A stretch of DNA of 64,000 bases from Neobacillus sp. OS1-2 (GTDB lineage Bacteria; Bacillota; Bacilli; Bacillales; Cytobacillaceae). The DNA is taken from positions 4,306,001-4,370,000 of the forward strand of contig NZ_CP133265.1 of NCBI RefSeq assembly GCF_030915505.1, given 5' to 3'. Of this stretch, positions 7,890 to 17,084 are shown piece by piece; position 1 is the first letter of the stretch, and the number at the start of each line of letters is the position of its first letter. A model generated the notes under the pieces. That model saw nothing but the letters and a program-made list of their open reading frames with translations. It searched no databases and was not told the origin of the DNA. Position numbers and translations under genes: made by a program.

Positions 7890-9723
7890 TAATGTCGTTC
7901 GCAACAAACGGTTGTACGCAGCTTACTTCCTAAGCAGTATGTTTACGGTGATGGTATTTTTTACATTTGCGATATTCGCCTTTCACCCTGATTTAACTGG
8001 AAGTGAGATGAATTTGACTGTACAAAAAGGGATGAATATTTCAGCGGGAATTATCTATGTCTTTTCTTTTTTCTTCGTTCTTTATTCAATGAGTACATTC
8101 TTAAGTACCCGAAAAAAAGAGTTTGGGTTATTGATGATGCAGGGTATGTCCGTTAGGCAAATACGTCTAATGGTATTCATGGAAAACATGGTGATTGGCT
8201 TTTTCGCTACATTAGGTGGGATCTTGTTGGGATTGATTTTTTCCAAAGGGATTTTATTAATTGGGGAAAATGTGCTTGCCATGAATGACGGTCTAAACTT
8301 TTATATTCCGATTAAAGCAGTTTTTGTAACCTTTGTTTCCTTTATTTTGTTATTTTTCTTTATTTCGTTATTTGTCTCCTATGTATTACGCAGTCGAAAG
8401 CTGATCGACTTAATTAAAGGAAATAAAAAGTCAAAAGGCGAACCAAAAGCGAATATCTTTCTCACGATTTTAGCCGTATTTCTCATTTTAATTGGATATG
8501 CAGCTGCTTTAATTGTGAAGGGAACGCTCGTAATTGCAGCAATGCTGCCAGTGATCATTGTCGTAATCATCGGTACCTATCTCTTGTTCACCCAGTTAAG
8601 TGTTTATCTGATCCGAAGATTTAAGAAGAATGAAAACATCTTTTGGCGGAAAACGAACATGATTTTATTATCCGATCTTTCGTTCCGAATGAAGGATAAT
8701 GCTCGTACCTTTTTTATGGTTGCGATTGTTTCGACTGTTGCATTTAGTGCGATTGGGACATTGTTTGGTTTTCAAACCTTTCTTACTGCAGGGTTGAAAA
8801 ATAACAATCCTTATACATTTTCATATAGAACTGATGATCAAGACGAGCAGGATGTCGCCTTAATTAATGAAACGATTAGGGAAGAAAAGATGGAAGCAAA
8901 TCACGAGCAAACAATGCTTCACTATTATGAGATTGGTCAAGATTCCATCCTTATAGCGAGGGAATCGGATTTTAATCGATTTGCTAGAATGCTTAGGGAA
9001 GATACTATTGATATTCAAAATGGTCAGGTTCAAGTAGTTGAATTTGCTGGGAATGAATTTGGACAAACCGAAGATCTACTAAAGCAAACGATCAAATTGA
9101 ATTCAGGTGTTACCTTAACGCCGAAGAAAGTTATTTATTCAAAAGCACTGCCAGCAACTGATTCATATTATGTCGTTTCTGATCATGATTTCAAGGAACT
9201 GCCCGCACCAAAAAGGGAGGAGCACTTTCATGCATGGCAGGTTACGGAGGGGAAAGAAAACATTTTTTCAGCTTCCCGAAAGATAGCTGACGACCTTCCT
9301 TCTTATGAATTTAATGCTAGGGATTATAGTATTTATCAACTAAATCAGCAATATGGTCTAGTCTTATTTGTGGGATTATTTATCGGGATTGTCTTTTTTG
9401 TCTCCGCTGGAAGTTTCCTTTATTTCCGACTTTACGCGGATTTAGATGAAGACAAACAAAAATTTCATTCAATCGCGAAAATGGGCTTAACCGAAAAAGA
9501 ATTAAAAAAGGTCCTTACTAGACAAACGGCCATTCTTTTCTTCACACCGATCCTGGTTGCCCTCATTCATGGAGCGATAGCCCTGACTGCATTATCGCAC
9601 CTTTTCTTTTATGACTTAACAAAGGTATCCATGGTGGTACTAAGTGTATTTTTAGTCATCCAAATAGTGTATTTTTACATTGTCCGCTTTTTCTACACGA
9701 AGCAAGTGAAAACTGTTCTTTGA
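7864..9723 (+). CDS. bceB: BceB-like ABC permease with large extracellular domain
   Basis: 619-residue FtsX-type permease. Four N-terminal helices, then further helix pairs, a roughly 200-residue external domain between about residues 310 and 510 (few hydrophobic runs, many charged residues), and three or four C-terminal helices. This is the ten-helix layout of BceB, which frees lipid II-cycle intermediates from bacitracin-like peptides and signals to BceS. ATG 7864 is preferred over ATG 7858 because AGGAGG at 7850-7855 is 8 bases before it. A hairpin terminator follows. Confidence 0.92.
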   Translation: MTFRRFAFNNVVRNKRLYAAYFLSSMFTVMVFFTFAIFAFHPDLTGSEMNLTVQKGMNISAGIIYVFSFFFVLYSMSTFLSTRKKEFGLLMMQGMSVRQIRLMVFMENMVIGFFATLGGILLGLIFSKGILLIGENVLAMNDGLNFYIPIKAVFVTFVSFILLFFFISLFVSYVLRSRKLIDLIKGNKKSKGEPKANIFLTILAVFLILIGYAAALIVKGTLVIAAMLPVIIVVIIGTYLLFTQLSVYLIRRFKKNENIFWRKTNMILLSDLSFRMKDNARTFFMVAIVSTVAFSAIGTLFGFQTFLTAGLKNNNPYTFSYRTDDQDEQDVALINETIREEKMEANHEQTMLHYYEIGQDSILIARESDFNRFARMLREDTIDIQNGQVQVVEFAGNEFGQTEDLLKQTIKLNSGVTLTPKKVIYSKALPATDSYYVVSDHDFKELPAPKREEHFHAWQVTEGKENIFSASRKIADDLPSYEFNARDYSIYQLNQQYGLVLFVGLFIGIVFFVSAGSFLYFRLYADLDEDKQKFHSIAKMGLTEKELKKVLTRQTAILFFTPILVALIHGAIALTALSHLFFYDLTKVSMVVLSVFLVIQIVYFYIVRFFYTKQVKTVL

Positions 9724-9777
9724 TGTAAATGTAAGAGGAAGTTCCGAAAAGACAGTTGTATTGGTATATAAAAAAGT

Positions 9778-9806
9778 AAAACTCGCCAAAATTGGTGAGT
9801 TTCTTT
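9778..9806 (+). terminator. Intrinsic terminator of the bce operon
   Basis: AAACTCGCC (9778-9786) pairs with GGTGAGTTT (9794-9802) with one G-U pair, followed by a short T-rich run. Confidence 0.75.
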
Positions 9807-9903
9807 AGTAGGAAACCTTATTTAAGTAAACCCCAGTGGTTCTGAGATACACCTTATTCCTTTTTTCTGTCCTTAATCAAGTGATCTGCAAAAAGTAAAT
9901 TAA

Positions 9904-10090
9904 ACGGAGAGTTTCCGGTTAAATGCAAAATGGAGCTCGTTTCAAGGGAAATAATCGGAGGTTTTCCGATTATGCAAAGAAAAACCCCTCATTATCGGTT
10001 TTTTCGAGTCTATAGGCGGAATTCCTCCGTCTATTTAAGCCATTTTTAATTAAAATTTCTAACTAGGCGGAATTTTTCCTTCTATTTATC
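9904..10090. repeat. Cluster of four short CGGA...CCG repeats in an intergenic region
   Basis: Four related imperfect palindromes: CGGAGAGTTTCCG near 9905, CGGAGGTTTTCCG near 9956, CGGAATTCCTCCG near 10017 and CGGAATTTTTCC near 10068. The first two are followed by TTA(A)ATGCAAA-like sequence and the last two by CTATTTA. Spacing is 51 bases within each pair. The third unit resembles the reverse complement of the second, so the pairs point in opposite directions. No coding potential here. Confidence 0.5.
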
Positions 10091-10451
10091 ATGTCGGATG
10101 CATGACCTGACCCCCCAACCGATAAGTGCGGATTCCCTTGATTCAGCAGCTAAAAGATCAATAAAATTGGTAATCCAAAATGCACTGCAAATGATAGAAT
10201 TTTGGCCCTTTATTTACTTATTTTCTATCCTGCTTTGCTATTCCAAAATTTATAATTTTGGAATAAAAGATGTTTGTGTTTGATATTGTTTCCCATTAGA
10301 CTGAACTGTCATATCAATTAGCAATGAAAATCAGCTGCCATTTAGAATGTTCAGAGAAAACAGAGAAATGAATAGAATTTCCGGAAGAAACATGTCATGA
10401 TTTAAGTAAGCAATTAATAGTCAGCAGATTTATCAAAGGGGAGTGACTTAG
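10091..10451. other. Non-coding spacer before the methyltransferase gene
   Basis: No supportable gene. A 61-codon open frame at 10098-10283 lacks a ribosome binding site and family character. A fragment 'CCTGACCCCCC' near 10106 resembles the arm of the GTGCCTGACCC repeat found at 37.2 and 42.4 kb. The last 20 bases hold the ribosome binding site of the next gene. Confidence 0.4.
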
Positions 10452-11207
10452 ATGGAGCAAAAATACATAGAGTTAAATTCGAAAACGATTGATAAGTGGG
10501 TAGAGGATGGTTGGTTATGGGGGAAGCCGATTAGTCATGAGATTTTTGAAAAAGCGAAAAAGAATGATTGGTTTGTGGTTCTAACACCGACTAAACCCGT
10601 ACCAAAGGAATGGTTTGGCGAAATGAATGGTGCTAAAATCCTTGGCTTGGCGTCTGGCGGTGGTCAGCAAATGCCAATCTTTTCGGCCTTAGGGGCAACA
10701 TGTACGGTATTGGATTATTCAGAAAAGCAATTGGAAAGTGAAAGAGAAGTAGCAAAAAGAGAGAATTATGAAATCAACACAGTTAGGGCTGATATGACCA
10801 AGCCGTTGCCATTCGAGGACGAATCGTTCGACATGATTTTTCATCCCGTTTCCAATTGTTATGTAGAGGATGTTGTTCCGATATGGAAGGAATGTTACCG
10901 CGTTTTGAAAAAAGGAGGGATTCTCTTAGCCGGATTAGATAACGGTTTTAATTATCTGTTTGATGAAGATGAGACAACGCTCGCCAATCAGCTCCCATTT
11001 AATCCCTTGAAGGATCCCGAGCTATATGAAAAGTCGCTAAAAAATGATTGGGGCATCCAGTTTTCCCACACGATTGAGGAACAAATAGGGGGACAATTAC
11101 AGGCGGGTTTTATCCTAACTGATATCTTCCAAGATACAAACGGTTCAGGGAAACTTCATGAATTCAATGTTCCAACCTTTTATGCTACAAGAGCGCTTAA
11201 AAGGTAA
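10452..11207 (+). CDS. Class I SAM-dependent methyltransferase
   Basis: 251-residue cytosolic methyltransferase of the Methyltransf_11/25 type. Motif I is 'ILGLASGGGQQMPIFSALGA' (glycine-rich SAM loop), followed by acidic 'TVLDYSEKQLE', motif II 'SFDMIFHPVSNCYV' and 'CYRVLKKGGILLAG'. The start ATG 10452 has a clear AAGGGGAGTGA site. It stands alone, with repeats upstream and a convergent terminator downstream. Substrate unknown. Confidence 0.85.
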   Translation: MEQKYIELNSKTIDKWVEDGWLWGKPISHEIFEKAKKNDWFVVLTPTKPVPKEWFGEMNGAKILGLASGGGQQMPIFSALGATCTVLDYSEKQLESEREVAKRENYEINTVRADMTKPLPFEDESFDMIFHPVSNCYVEDVVPIWKECYRVLKKGGILLAGLDNGFNYLFDEDETTLANQLPFNPLKDPELYEKSLKNDWGIQFSHTIEEQIGGQLQAGFILTDIFQDTNGSGKLHEFNVPTFYATRALKR

Positions 11208-11245
11208 GTACTGGGAGGATTCGCGAACAGTAGAAAAGAAGCGAA

Positions 11246-11273
11246 AAGAGGATGCAATTACTGCTATCCTCTT
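11246..11273 (-). terminator. Terminator at the end of the cupin-lsrK-lsrR transcript
   Basis: AAGAGGAT (11246-11253) pairs with ATCCTCTT (11266-11273), extended by GCA/TGC. Read on the minus strand the stem is followed by TTTT, so it suits the leftward cupin gene; the plus strand lacks a clean T-run. Confidence 0.6.
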
Positions 11274-11320
11274 AAAATCTTCTTCCATTGCAGTCGACTT
11301 TTACTGTGTTGACATGTAGA

Positions 11321-11677
11321 TTAATTATCGTATGGCTTGTAATCTACTTCAACCTTATCTTTTTCTTGATAGGGTGCGAGCATAAAAGCGGCTTTAAAGA
11401 CTTTTTCTCCTTTATTAATTAAATAGTGGACTTTTTTCGGTTCAACATGAACAAAATCACCTGGTTTACATTGGAAAATCTCATTGTCAATATGAATTTC
11501 TAGGTTGCCTTCTAAAATATAGAAGTTTTCTTCCATGATGGTATGATAATGGGCTGTGAAATCTTGTCCTGGTTGTAACATAACCACACCAAAGTTCATT
11601 CTAGGTCCTTTTAAAAGATACTTGGGGCCACTATCTCCAAATCGGTATTCTCTCTCATTCTCGTTTATAACTGACAA
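11321..11677 (-). CDS. Small cupin-fold protein in the lsr locus
   Basis: 118-residue single cupin domain. Metal motif 1 is 'HYHTIMEENFYILEG' (His-x-His, Glu, Gly); motif 2 is 'PGDFVHVEPKKVHYLIN' (PGD and His). All the usual metal ligands are present, so an enzymatic role is plausible. Start is TTG 11677 with AAAGGAG 9 bases upstream. It lies 23 bases downstream of lsrK on the same strand and is presumably co-transcribed. No lsrG-like ABM-domain gene is seen in this locus. The cupin could act on phospho-AI-2 instead; this is inference only. Confidence 0.85.
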   Translation of the reverse strand: MSVINENEREYRFGDSGPKYLLKGPRMNFGVVMLQPGQDFTAHYHTIMEENFYILEGNLEIHIDNEIFQCKPGDFVHVEPKKVHYLINKGEKVFKAAFMLAPYQEKDKVEVDYKPYDN

Positions 11678-11700
11678 TTGGTTTCACTCCTTTATATAAG

Positions 11701-13260
11701 TTATAATCCGGGTGCGATCCACATATGTTCTGTAACCCCTTGATCGGCTAGATCTAATTGTACTTTATAAATGGCTTCCCACTTTTTATATAATTCTTCA
11801 TAAATGAAGTGATTCGATACGTTTGGTTCGAAGGTTTTTTCAAACTTTACGACTTGATCGATGGCTTCTTTAAAATTTAGATAAACGCCAGCACCTACAC
11901 CTGCACATATCGCTGCACCAAGAGCAGTCGATTCTTTTACAACTGGAATTTTCACCTTCCTATTAAGAACATCAGCAAGAATTTGGCACCATAAGTCACT
12001 TTTTGATGCCCCGCCTCCAAACACAATGGATTCCGGTGAGGTGTTGGTAATTTTAGAAACCATTTCAATATTCCCCTTCGTTACAAATGCGGCATTCTCC
12101 ATGATCGCCCTATAAAAGGTGGCCTTATTAAACGAACCATCAAATTTAAAATCTACGAAACTAGGTGCTGCATGTTTCCAAGAAAAGTAATTCATTTTAT
12201 CTGAAAACGTGCAAATCATTCCATGGCTACCAGCCGGTACATTTTGGGCTCTTTTCTCCATTTGTTCATAAATGCTTTCACCACTTTCTTTTTGAAGGAA
12301 GGCTTCAAGCTCACAAAACGTATCTCTGAACCATCTCATGATCAATCCAGGAAAGAAGGCGATGGCTTCATATTGCCAAGTATTTGGGAGTGCATGACAA
12401 TTCACTCTTACTTTACATTGATCATTGATTTCGACCTGGTTAGTGGTATATTCATATTGCCAAAAGCTTCCGCCTAATACAGCGGCATCTCCTTCATTGA
12501 TCACTCCCATCCCGATGCATCCTAATTGAGCATCACCACCTCCTGCAATCACTAAAGTTTGCGTACTCAATCCAGAAAGTGCTGAAAATTCTTCGGTAAC
12601 ATGGCCAATGATGGATCCGCTCTCATTTACGACTGGAAAAATATCATTCCGCAGACCAACCTTCTCTGAAATACGTGGATCCCATACTCGATTTTTAATA
12701 TCAAATAGACCAGTCGTACACCCATTAGATGGTTCAACCGAAATCACATCGGTTAAGCGATAGGTAATCCAGTCGTTCAACATTGTCACGTATTTCACTC
12801 TTTCATACGTTTCGGGAATATTCTTTTTCACCCAAAGAATTCTAGGAATTGCTCCTAGTGAAAAGGTTTGCCCTGAAACATGGTGAATTTCTGCTTCGAT
12901 GGTGTCACTTATTTTATAAAGGTTCGCTACTTCATTATTGGACCTTGAATCAACATTCGCACAGGCCCATAACTCCTGACCGTTTTCATCGTATAGGACA
13001 ATGGCTTCACGCATGCTCGTTGTTGAAATGGAGACAATGTTCTCTGGGTGAACCTTGCTTTTTGCTAAGATTTCCTTAATGAGAAGGATGATTGTTTCCA
13101 TATTTTGATTGATATCAAAGTCCTGAGAACCCGGATATCGTTTATCTTCGTTATGGGTCCATTCTGATTGTGTAACAAAGTGTTCATTGCCTAATGTGTC
13201 AAACAAAATGACTCTGACACTGCCAGTGCCGGCATCAATCGCCATTAAGTATTTTTCCAT
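11701..13260 (-). CDS. lsrK: Autoinducer-2 kinase LsrK (FGGY sugar kinase family)
   Basis: Phosphorylates imported AI-2 (DPD) at the expense of ATP, trapping it in the cell and making the LsrR inducer. 519 residues, close to the 530 of E. coli LsrK. FGGY-kinase features: 'MAIDAGTGSVRVILFD' phosphate-1 loop, 'GQEFDI/SISTTSMREA' region, 'GGDAQLGCIGMG' and the C-terminal 'GGGASKSDLWCQILADVL' adenosine motif with 'EGTALGAA'-like 'ESTALGAAICAG'. I choose ATG 13260 since GAGGAAGG lies 8 bases upstream; a longer frame begins at 13284. Followed by the cupin gene and preceded by lsrR. Confidence 0.92.
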   Translation of the reverse strand: MEKYLMAIDAGTGSVRVILFDTLGNEHFVTQSEWTHNEDKRYPGSQDFDINQNMETIILLIKEILAKSKVHPENIVSISTTSMREAIVLYDENGQELWACANVDSRSNNEVANLYKISDTIEAEIHHVSGQTFSLGAIPRILWVKKNIPETYERVKYVTMLNDWITYRLTDVISVEPSNGCTTGLFDIKNRVWDPRISEKVGLRNDIFPVVNESGSIIGHVTEEFSALSGLSTQTLVIAGGGDAQLGCIGMGVINEGDAAVLGGSFWQYEYTTNQVEINDQCKVRVNCHALPNTWQYEAIAFFPGLIMRWFRDTFCELEAFLQKESGESIYEQMEKRAQNVPAGSHGMICTFSDKMNYFSWKHAAPSFVDFKFDGSFNKATFYRAIMENAAFVTKGNIEMVSKITNTSPESIVFGGGASKSDLWCQILADVLNRKVKIPVVKESTALGAAICAGVGAGVYLNFKEAIDQVVKFEKTFEPNVSNHFIYEELYKKWEAIYKVQLDLADQGVTEHMWIAPGL

Positions 13261-13311
13261 ACGATCAACCTTCCTCACTATCATAATTAGGAATTATTGG
13301 TCTGCAGCATT

Positions 13312-14241
13312 TTAATCTATTAGACTATTCGCAACGGCTTCATCTGTAATTAAGACATCGATATATCCTCCTTTTAATGCGCCGATAATGGCTTCTTTTT
13401 TTTCGAGTCCTCCTGCTACCGCAACCACGTGGTTAAGTGATTTTAATAGATGAATATCAGTACTAATCAGTTGTTTATGCAATTCTAGATTTAAAACTTT
13501 TCCATTTTTATCATAGAATTGGCTTAATAAATCTCCGACAGCCCCCATTGATTTATAGATTTCCATTTCATTCGTGTTTACATATCCTTCCTTCACAATG
13601 GTGGCCCGTTCATTTACGGCTCCAATACCAATGATCGTGATGGTGGAGTAAGGAATCATTTCAAATATCTTCTTGATTGGTTTTTCATGAATCAATTGTT
13701 CAGCAAGGTGTTTAGTGGATGCCAATAATGGGGCGGGCATAATGTAATGGTTGTAATTGGGATTGGTATAATAATCAGAAGATGAATCGACTGCCGTCGG
13801 AATGTAAAATCTGACTCCGCCGGATAATGAGACGAACGTAACTTTATACTTAGTTGAGATTGTTAAATGTCCCAAGGTTCTTGAAACGGCTTGGCCATAA
13901 CCGACATTTATCATGGTGTCACTGGTAATTCTGTCCTCAATATAGTGGGCGGCGGCTTTAGTCAGACTCTCTAACGGTTTTTCTTTCGAAGAAGGAACAA
14001 TATAAATATCCTGTAAGTTATATTGCTGCTTGATCTTATTTTGCAAATCGATGTGGACAAATTGATCCAGGTTAATTTTAAATTGAATAATGTTGTTTGC
14101 TTTCGCGATATCTAGGAATTTAATCACTTTCATTCTAGATAGATTTAAAGACTCTGCTATCTCATTTTGCGTCATTCCCTCAATATAATACTTCCAGGCT
14201 ATTTTTATGATTAGGCTATTTTCATATGTCATCTTCTTCAC
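13312..14241 (-). CDS. lsrR: LsrR-like transcriptional repressor (SorC/DeoR family)
   Basis: 309-residue sugar-phosphate-responsive repressor. The N-terminal helix-turn-helix is 'GMTQNEIAESLNLSRMKVIKFLDIAKANNII'-like (about residues 22-52). The C-terminal SorC effector domain contains 'INVGYGQAVSRTLGHL', 'LSGGVRF' and 'ITDEAVANSLI', typical of phosphorylated-ligand sensing. It is divergent from lsrACDBF and upstream of lsrK, as in known lsr loci, so phospho-AI-2 is the expected inducer. GTG 14241 and ATG 14232 are both possible starts; neither has a strong ribosome binding site. Confidence 0.9.
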   Translation of the reverse strand: MKKMTYENSLIIKIAWKYYIEGMTQNEIAESLNLSRMKVIKFLDIAKANNIIQFKINLDQFVHIDLQNKIKQQYNLQDIYIVPSSKEKPLESLTKAAAHYIEDRITSDTMINVGYGQAVSRTLGHLTISTKYKVTFVSLSGGVRFYIPTAVDSSSDYYTNPNYNHYIMPAPLLASTKHLAEQLIHEKPIKKIFEMIPYSTITIIGIGAVNERATIVKEGYVNTNEMEIYKSMGAVGDLLSQFYDKNGKVLNLELHKQLISTDIHLLKSLNHVVAVAGGLEKKEAIIGALKGGYIDVLITDEAVANSLID

Positions 14242-14511
14242 TCTTTACAGTTTATTTTTAATACAAAAATTTTATGTTAAAACAATTGTGCTACCTTTGT
14301 TGTGCAGTCATACAAATGTAAACCCTGTTACGCTTCGTTCGCCAGTCCATGTCCCTTATATATTGTAATAAGACTGTAATGAAAATTATGCCTAGTTCAT
14401 ATAATCTACGAGGGAATACCTAATAAGGTGTTTAGGGTTATGTAATATTTGTAATCCTTAAAAATATATATAGTTTACTAGCTAATAAAATGTTTGTTTG
14501 TTAATAAAAAG

Positions 14512-14537
14512 TATTATTCAGCAATAGACTGATAATA
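14512..14537. promoter_or_regulatory. Candidate LsrR operator (imperfect inverted repeat)
   Basis: TATTATTCAG (14512-14521) and CTGATAATA (14529-14537) form an inverted repeat with one bulged base, in the 339-base divergent region between lsrR and lsrA. SorC/DeoR regulators bind such repeats. The rest of this spacer is AT-rich with no other gene. Confidence 0.35.
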
Positions 14538-14539
14538 AA

Positions 14540-14553
14540 AGTAAGCGTTTGCA
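14540..14553 (+). promoter_or_regulatory. Candidate cre site (CcpA) before lsrA
   Basis: AGTAAGCGTTTGCA matches the catabolite-responsive consensus TGWAARCGYTWNCW at 13 of 14 positions, 27 bases before the lsrA ATG. It would put AI-2 uptake under carbon catabolite repression, parallel to CRP control of lsr in enterics. Confidence 0.55.
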
Positions 14554-14580
14554 AGACGGGTGCTAAGATAGGGGGGTATT

Positions 14581-16089
14581 ATGGAAGCGCCGAGGAACTT
14601 AGTGACAGTAGAAAATATCCGTAAGTCATTTAACCGCAACACGGTTTTGAAGGGGATCTCTTTAGAACTTAATGAGTCGGAGGTCATAACGATTATCGGC
14701 GGAAATGGAGCAGGGAAGAGTACCTTAATGAAAATCCTCACCGGTATTTACAAAGCGGATGAGGGGTTTATTGAAATTTATGGAGAAAAGGTAGAGCACT
14801 TAAACCCATTCGCCGCACATGAAAGAGGCATATATTTAGTGCCGCAAGAACCATTGCTATTTCCCAATATGACGGTTGAACAAAACCTTACGATCGGATT
14901 TCGTAAGCATAAAAATGTAGTGAGAGAAGAATCCATGAGGCTCATTAAAGAATTAGGCTGGAATATTGATTTGAAACGGTTAGCTGCTACATTAAGTATC
15001 GCTGAGCAACAACAGCTTGAGATAATAAAAGGATTAGTAAGAAAGGCAAAAGTGTTAATTCTGGATGAACCAACCTCTACCTTAACGTTTTCAGAAACAG
15101 AGTCTCTTTTCAAGGTTATTAAACAGTTACGGAATTCCGGTGTAGGCATCTTCTATATTACCCATCGACTTGACGAGGTCTTTCAGATTTCCACGCATGC
15201 AGTCATATTACGGGACGGAAAAGTAACACTTAAAGGGAGAATCGATGAATTTACGAAAGAAATGCTGATTCAAGGGCTGCTTCCAGAAGGAAACGAAAAT
15301 CTGTATGAAGATCAGTTTGAAAGACGAAAAACCAACCACGAGGGAGAAGAACCAATCCTTAAGGTGGTAGACATTGTTGGGGAAGGATTTAGGAATATTA
15401 GTTTTGACGTTTATAAGGGAGAAGTGGTTGGCCTTGCTGGGCTTGTCGGGGCTGGAAGAACGGAAATTGCCGAAGCGATTTACGGTATTAATCCAATCCA
15501 AAGCGGAAAAGTCTATCTGGATGGTAAAGACATTACAAGGATGTCCATCAACGAAACGGTGGACAGCGGGCTGGCTTATATCCCCGAGGATCGATTTTTG
15601 AACGGAATTTTTTCGATCAGTTCTGTCAGAAATAATATCACATCACAAATAATGAAAAAGCATGGAATTTTTACGAAGAAGAAAGTAGAAGAACAGGTGG
15701 CCAGTCGGTATATTGATCGACTAAGAATTAAGGTGGGTTCCCAGGAGGATGATATGAAGTCATTGTCAGGCGGGAATCAGCAGAAAGTTGTAATCGCAAG
15801 GGCTCTATCCATGAACCCAAAATTGATTATCATGGATGAACCGACAAGGGGAATTGATGCTGCTGCCAGGGGAGACATCTATTCCATCATCTCAGAACTA
15901 AAGAGCCAAGGATTTTCTATTCTGCTCATTTCCTCAGACCTTGAAGAAATCGGCAGAATAAGTGACCGCATCTATGCAGTGTATCAGGGAACATGCACTG
16001 TTTGCCTTAGCTTAGACGAAATTAATGCAGTCAATGTGATGAAAGCAGCTTTTGGAACATTTGAAGGAAGTGATCAGGGACATGGCTAG
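14581..16089 (+). CDS. lsrA: AI-2 ABC transporter ATPase LsrA
   Basis: 502-residue double ATPase of the sugar/AI-2 CUT2 class. First domain: Walker A 'GGNGAGKST', signature region 'LSIAEQQQLEI' (degenerate, as is usual in this class), Walker B 'VLILDEPTSTLT'. Second domain: 'GLVGAGRTE' in place of Walker A, 'SLSGGNQQKVVIARAL' and 'LIIMDEPTRGID'. ATG 14581 follows TAGGGGGG closely. It opens the rightward lsrACDBF operon and overlaps lsrC by 8 bases. Identity rests mainly on the lsrB, lsrF, lsrK and lsrR neighbours. Confidence 0.92.
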   Translation: MEAPRNLVTVENIRKSFNRNTVLKGISLELNESEVITIIGGNGAGKSTLMKILTGIYKADEGFIEIYGEKVEHLNPFAAHERGIYLVPQEPLLFPNMTVEQNLTIGFRKHKNVVREESMRLIKELGWNIDLKRLAATLSIAEQQQLEIIKGLVRKAKVLILDEPTSTLTFSETESLFKVIKQLRNSGVGIFYITHRLDEVFQISTHAVILRDGKVTLKGRIDEFTKEMLIQGLLPEGNENLYEDQFERRKTNHEGEEPILKVVDIVGEGFRNISFDVYKGEVVGLAGLVGAGRTEIAEAIYGINPIQSGKVYLDGKDITRMSINETVDSGLAYIPEDRFLNGIFSISSVRNNITSQIMKKHGIFTKKKVEEQVASRYIDRLRIKVGSQEDDMKSLSGGNQQKVVIARALSMNPKLIIMDEPTRGIDAAARGDIYSIISELKSQGFSILLISSDLEEIGRISDRIYAVYQGTCTVCLSLDEINAVNVMKAAFGTFEGSDQGHG

Positions 16090-17077
16090 GGTTTCTAAAA
16101 TGATCAAACAACGAGAATTTAGAACTTTACTATTTTTAATCCTTCTTTTTGTGGTTGTGGGTTTCATCAACACTGATTATGTATCTTTACAGAATATCGA
16201 TAAGTCACTGAAGAGCAGCTTGGTTTATATTGTGCTTGCGATCGGGATGACCTTTGTCCTATTAACAGGGAATTTGGATATTTCAATAGGTGGAACGCTG
16301 GGATTAAGTGCGGCTGTTTGCGGAACCATTCTTAGAGATGGGGGAACTATTTTTCTAGCGGTATTCACTGCCATATTAATAGGCGCCTGCATCGGACTCA
16401 TTAATGGTTTTGGAGTCGTAAAGTTAAAAATTTCTTCGTTTATTATGACATTAGCCATGCTCTCTATAACAAGAGTGGTCCAAGTTATTTATACGGATGG
16501 AAAATGGGTAGAAAATATTCCTGCAAATATTAAGGAACTTTCAACTATAGATATTTTCGGTATGAATTTATTCTCGCTTATCGTTATTGTTGGGGTCCTA
16601 ATCGTTCAAGTATACCTATCTAAGAGCAGTAAGGGAAGGTATTTCACTGCTATTGGTGATAACGCAGACGGGGCCATATCATTGGGGATTCCTGTTAAAA
16701 GATATAGTACCTATTCATTTGTCATTTCAGGTATTTGTGCATCTATTGCAGGATTAATCTTTGTGAGTCAAATTGGTTTTGTCTCCTCTAATGCCGGGAC
16801 TGGAATTGAACTGACCGTCATCGCCGCCTGTGTTCTTGGCGGTGTGTCATTGATGGGCGGGATCGGAACGGTTATTGGGGCAGCATTAGGTGCCGTCATT
16901 TTAACGTCCATCAACTCTGCTCTGGTATTTATGAAAGTACCAGCCTTTTGGAATGATACGATTTCGGGTTCACTGTTAATTATCATTGTCGTTATTGATT
17001 CCCTTCTTGCGTTTCGTGCCAATAGAAAGGCAAAGAAAGTAAGATTAAATGCTAGAGTTCTGCAAAAGGAGGCTTAG
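16082..17077 (+). CDS. lsrC: AI-2 ABC transporter permease LsrC
   Basis: 331-residue membrane permease of the BPD_transp_2/CUT2 type with eight to ten hydrophobic helices. The family patterns 'LLTGNLDISIGGTLGLSAAV' and 'CVLGGVSLMGGIGTVIGAALGAVIL' are visible. I place the start at ATG 16082, inside the end of lsrA (ATGGCTAG overlap), with GAAGGAAG upstream; ATG 16100 is an alternative. It pairs with LsrD in the membrane channel. Confidence 0.9.
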   Translation: MARVSKMIKQREFRTLLFLILLFVVVGFINTDYVSLQNIDKSLKSSLVYIVLAIGMTFVLLTGNLDISIGGTLGLSAAVCGTILRDGGTIFLAVFTAILIGACIGLINGFGVVKLKISSFIMTLAMLSITRVVQVIYTDGKWVENIPANIKELSTIDIFGMNLFSLIVIVGVLIVQVYLSKSSKGRYFTAIGDNADGAISLGIPVKRYSTYSFVISGICASIAGLIFVSQIGFVSSNAGTGIELTVIAACVLGGVSLMGGIGTVIGAALGAVILTSINSALVFMKVPAFWNDTISGSLLIIIVVIDSLLAFRANRKAKKVRLNARVLQKEA

Positions 17078-17084
17078 AAATGAC

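Noticed and set aside
10098..10283. 61-codon open frame in the 9.7-10.4 kb spacer
   Set aside because: No ribosome binding site, overlaps repeat remnants, composition of the translation looks random.
12223..12477. 84-codon plus-strand frame inside lsrK
   Set aside because: Shadow of the lsrK coding sequence on the opposite strand; no start signals or family features.
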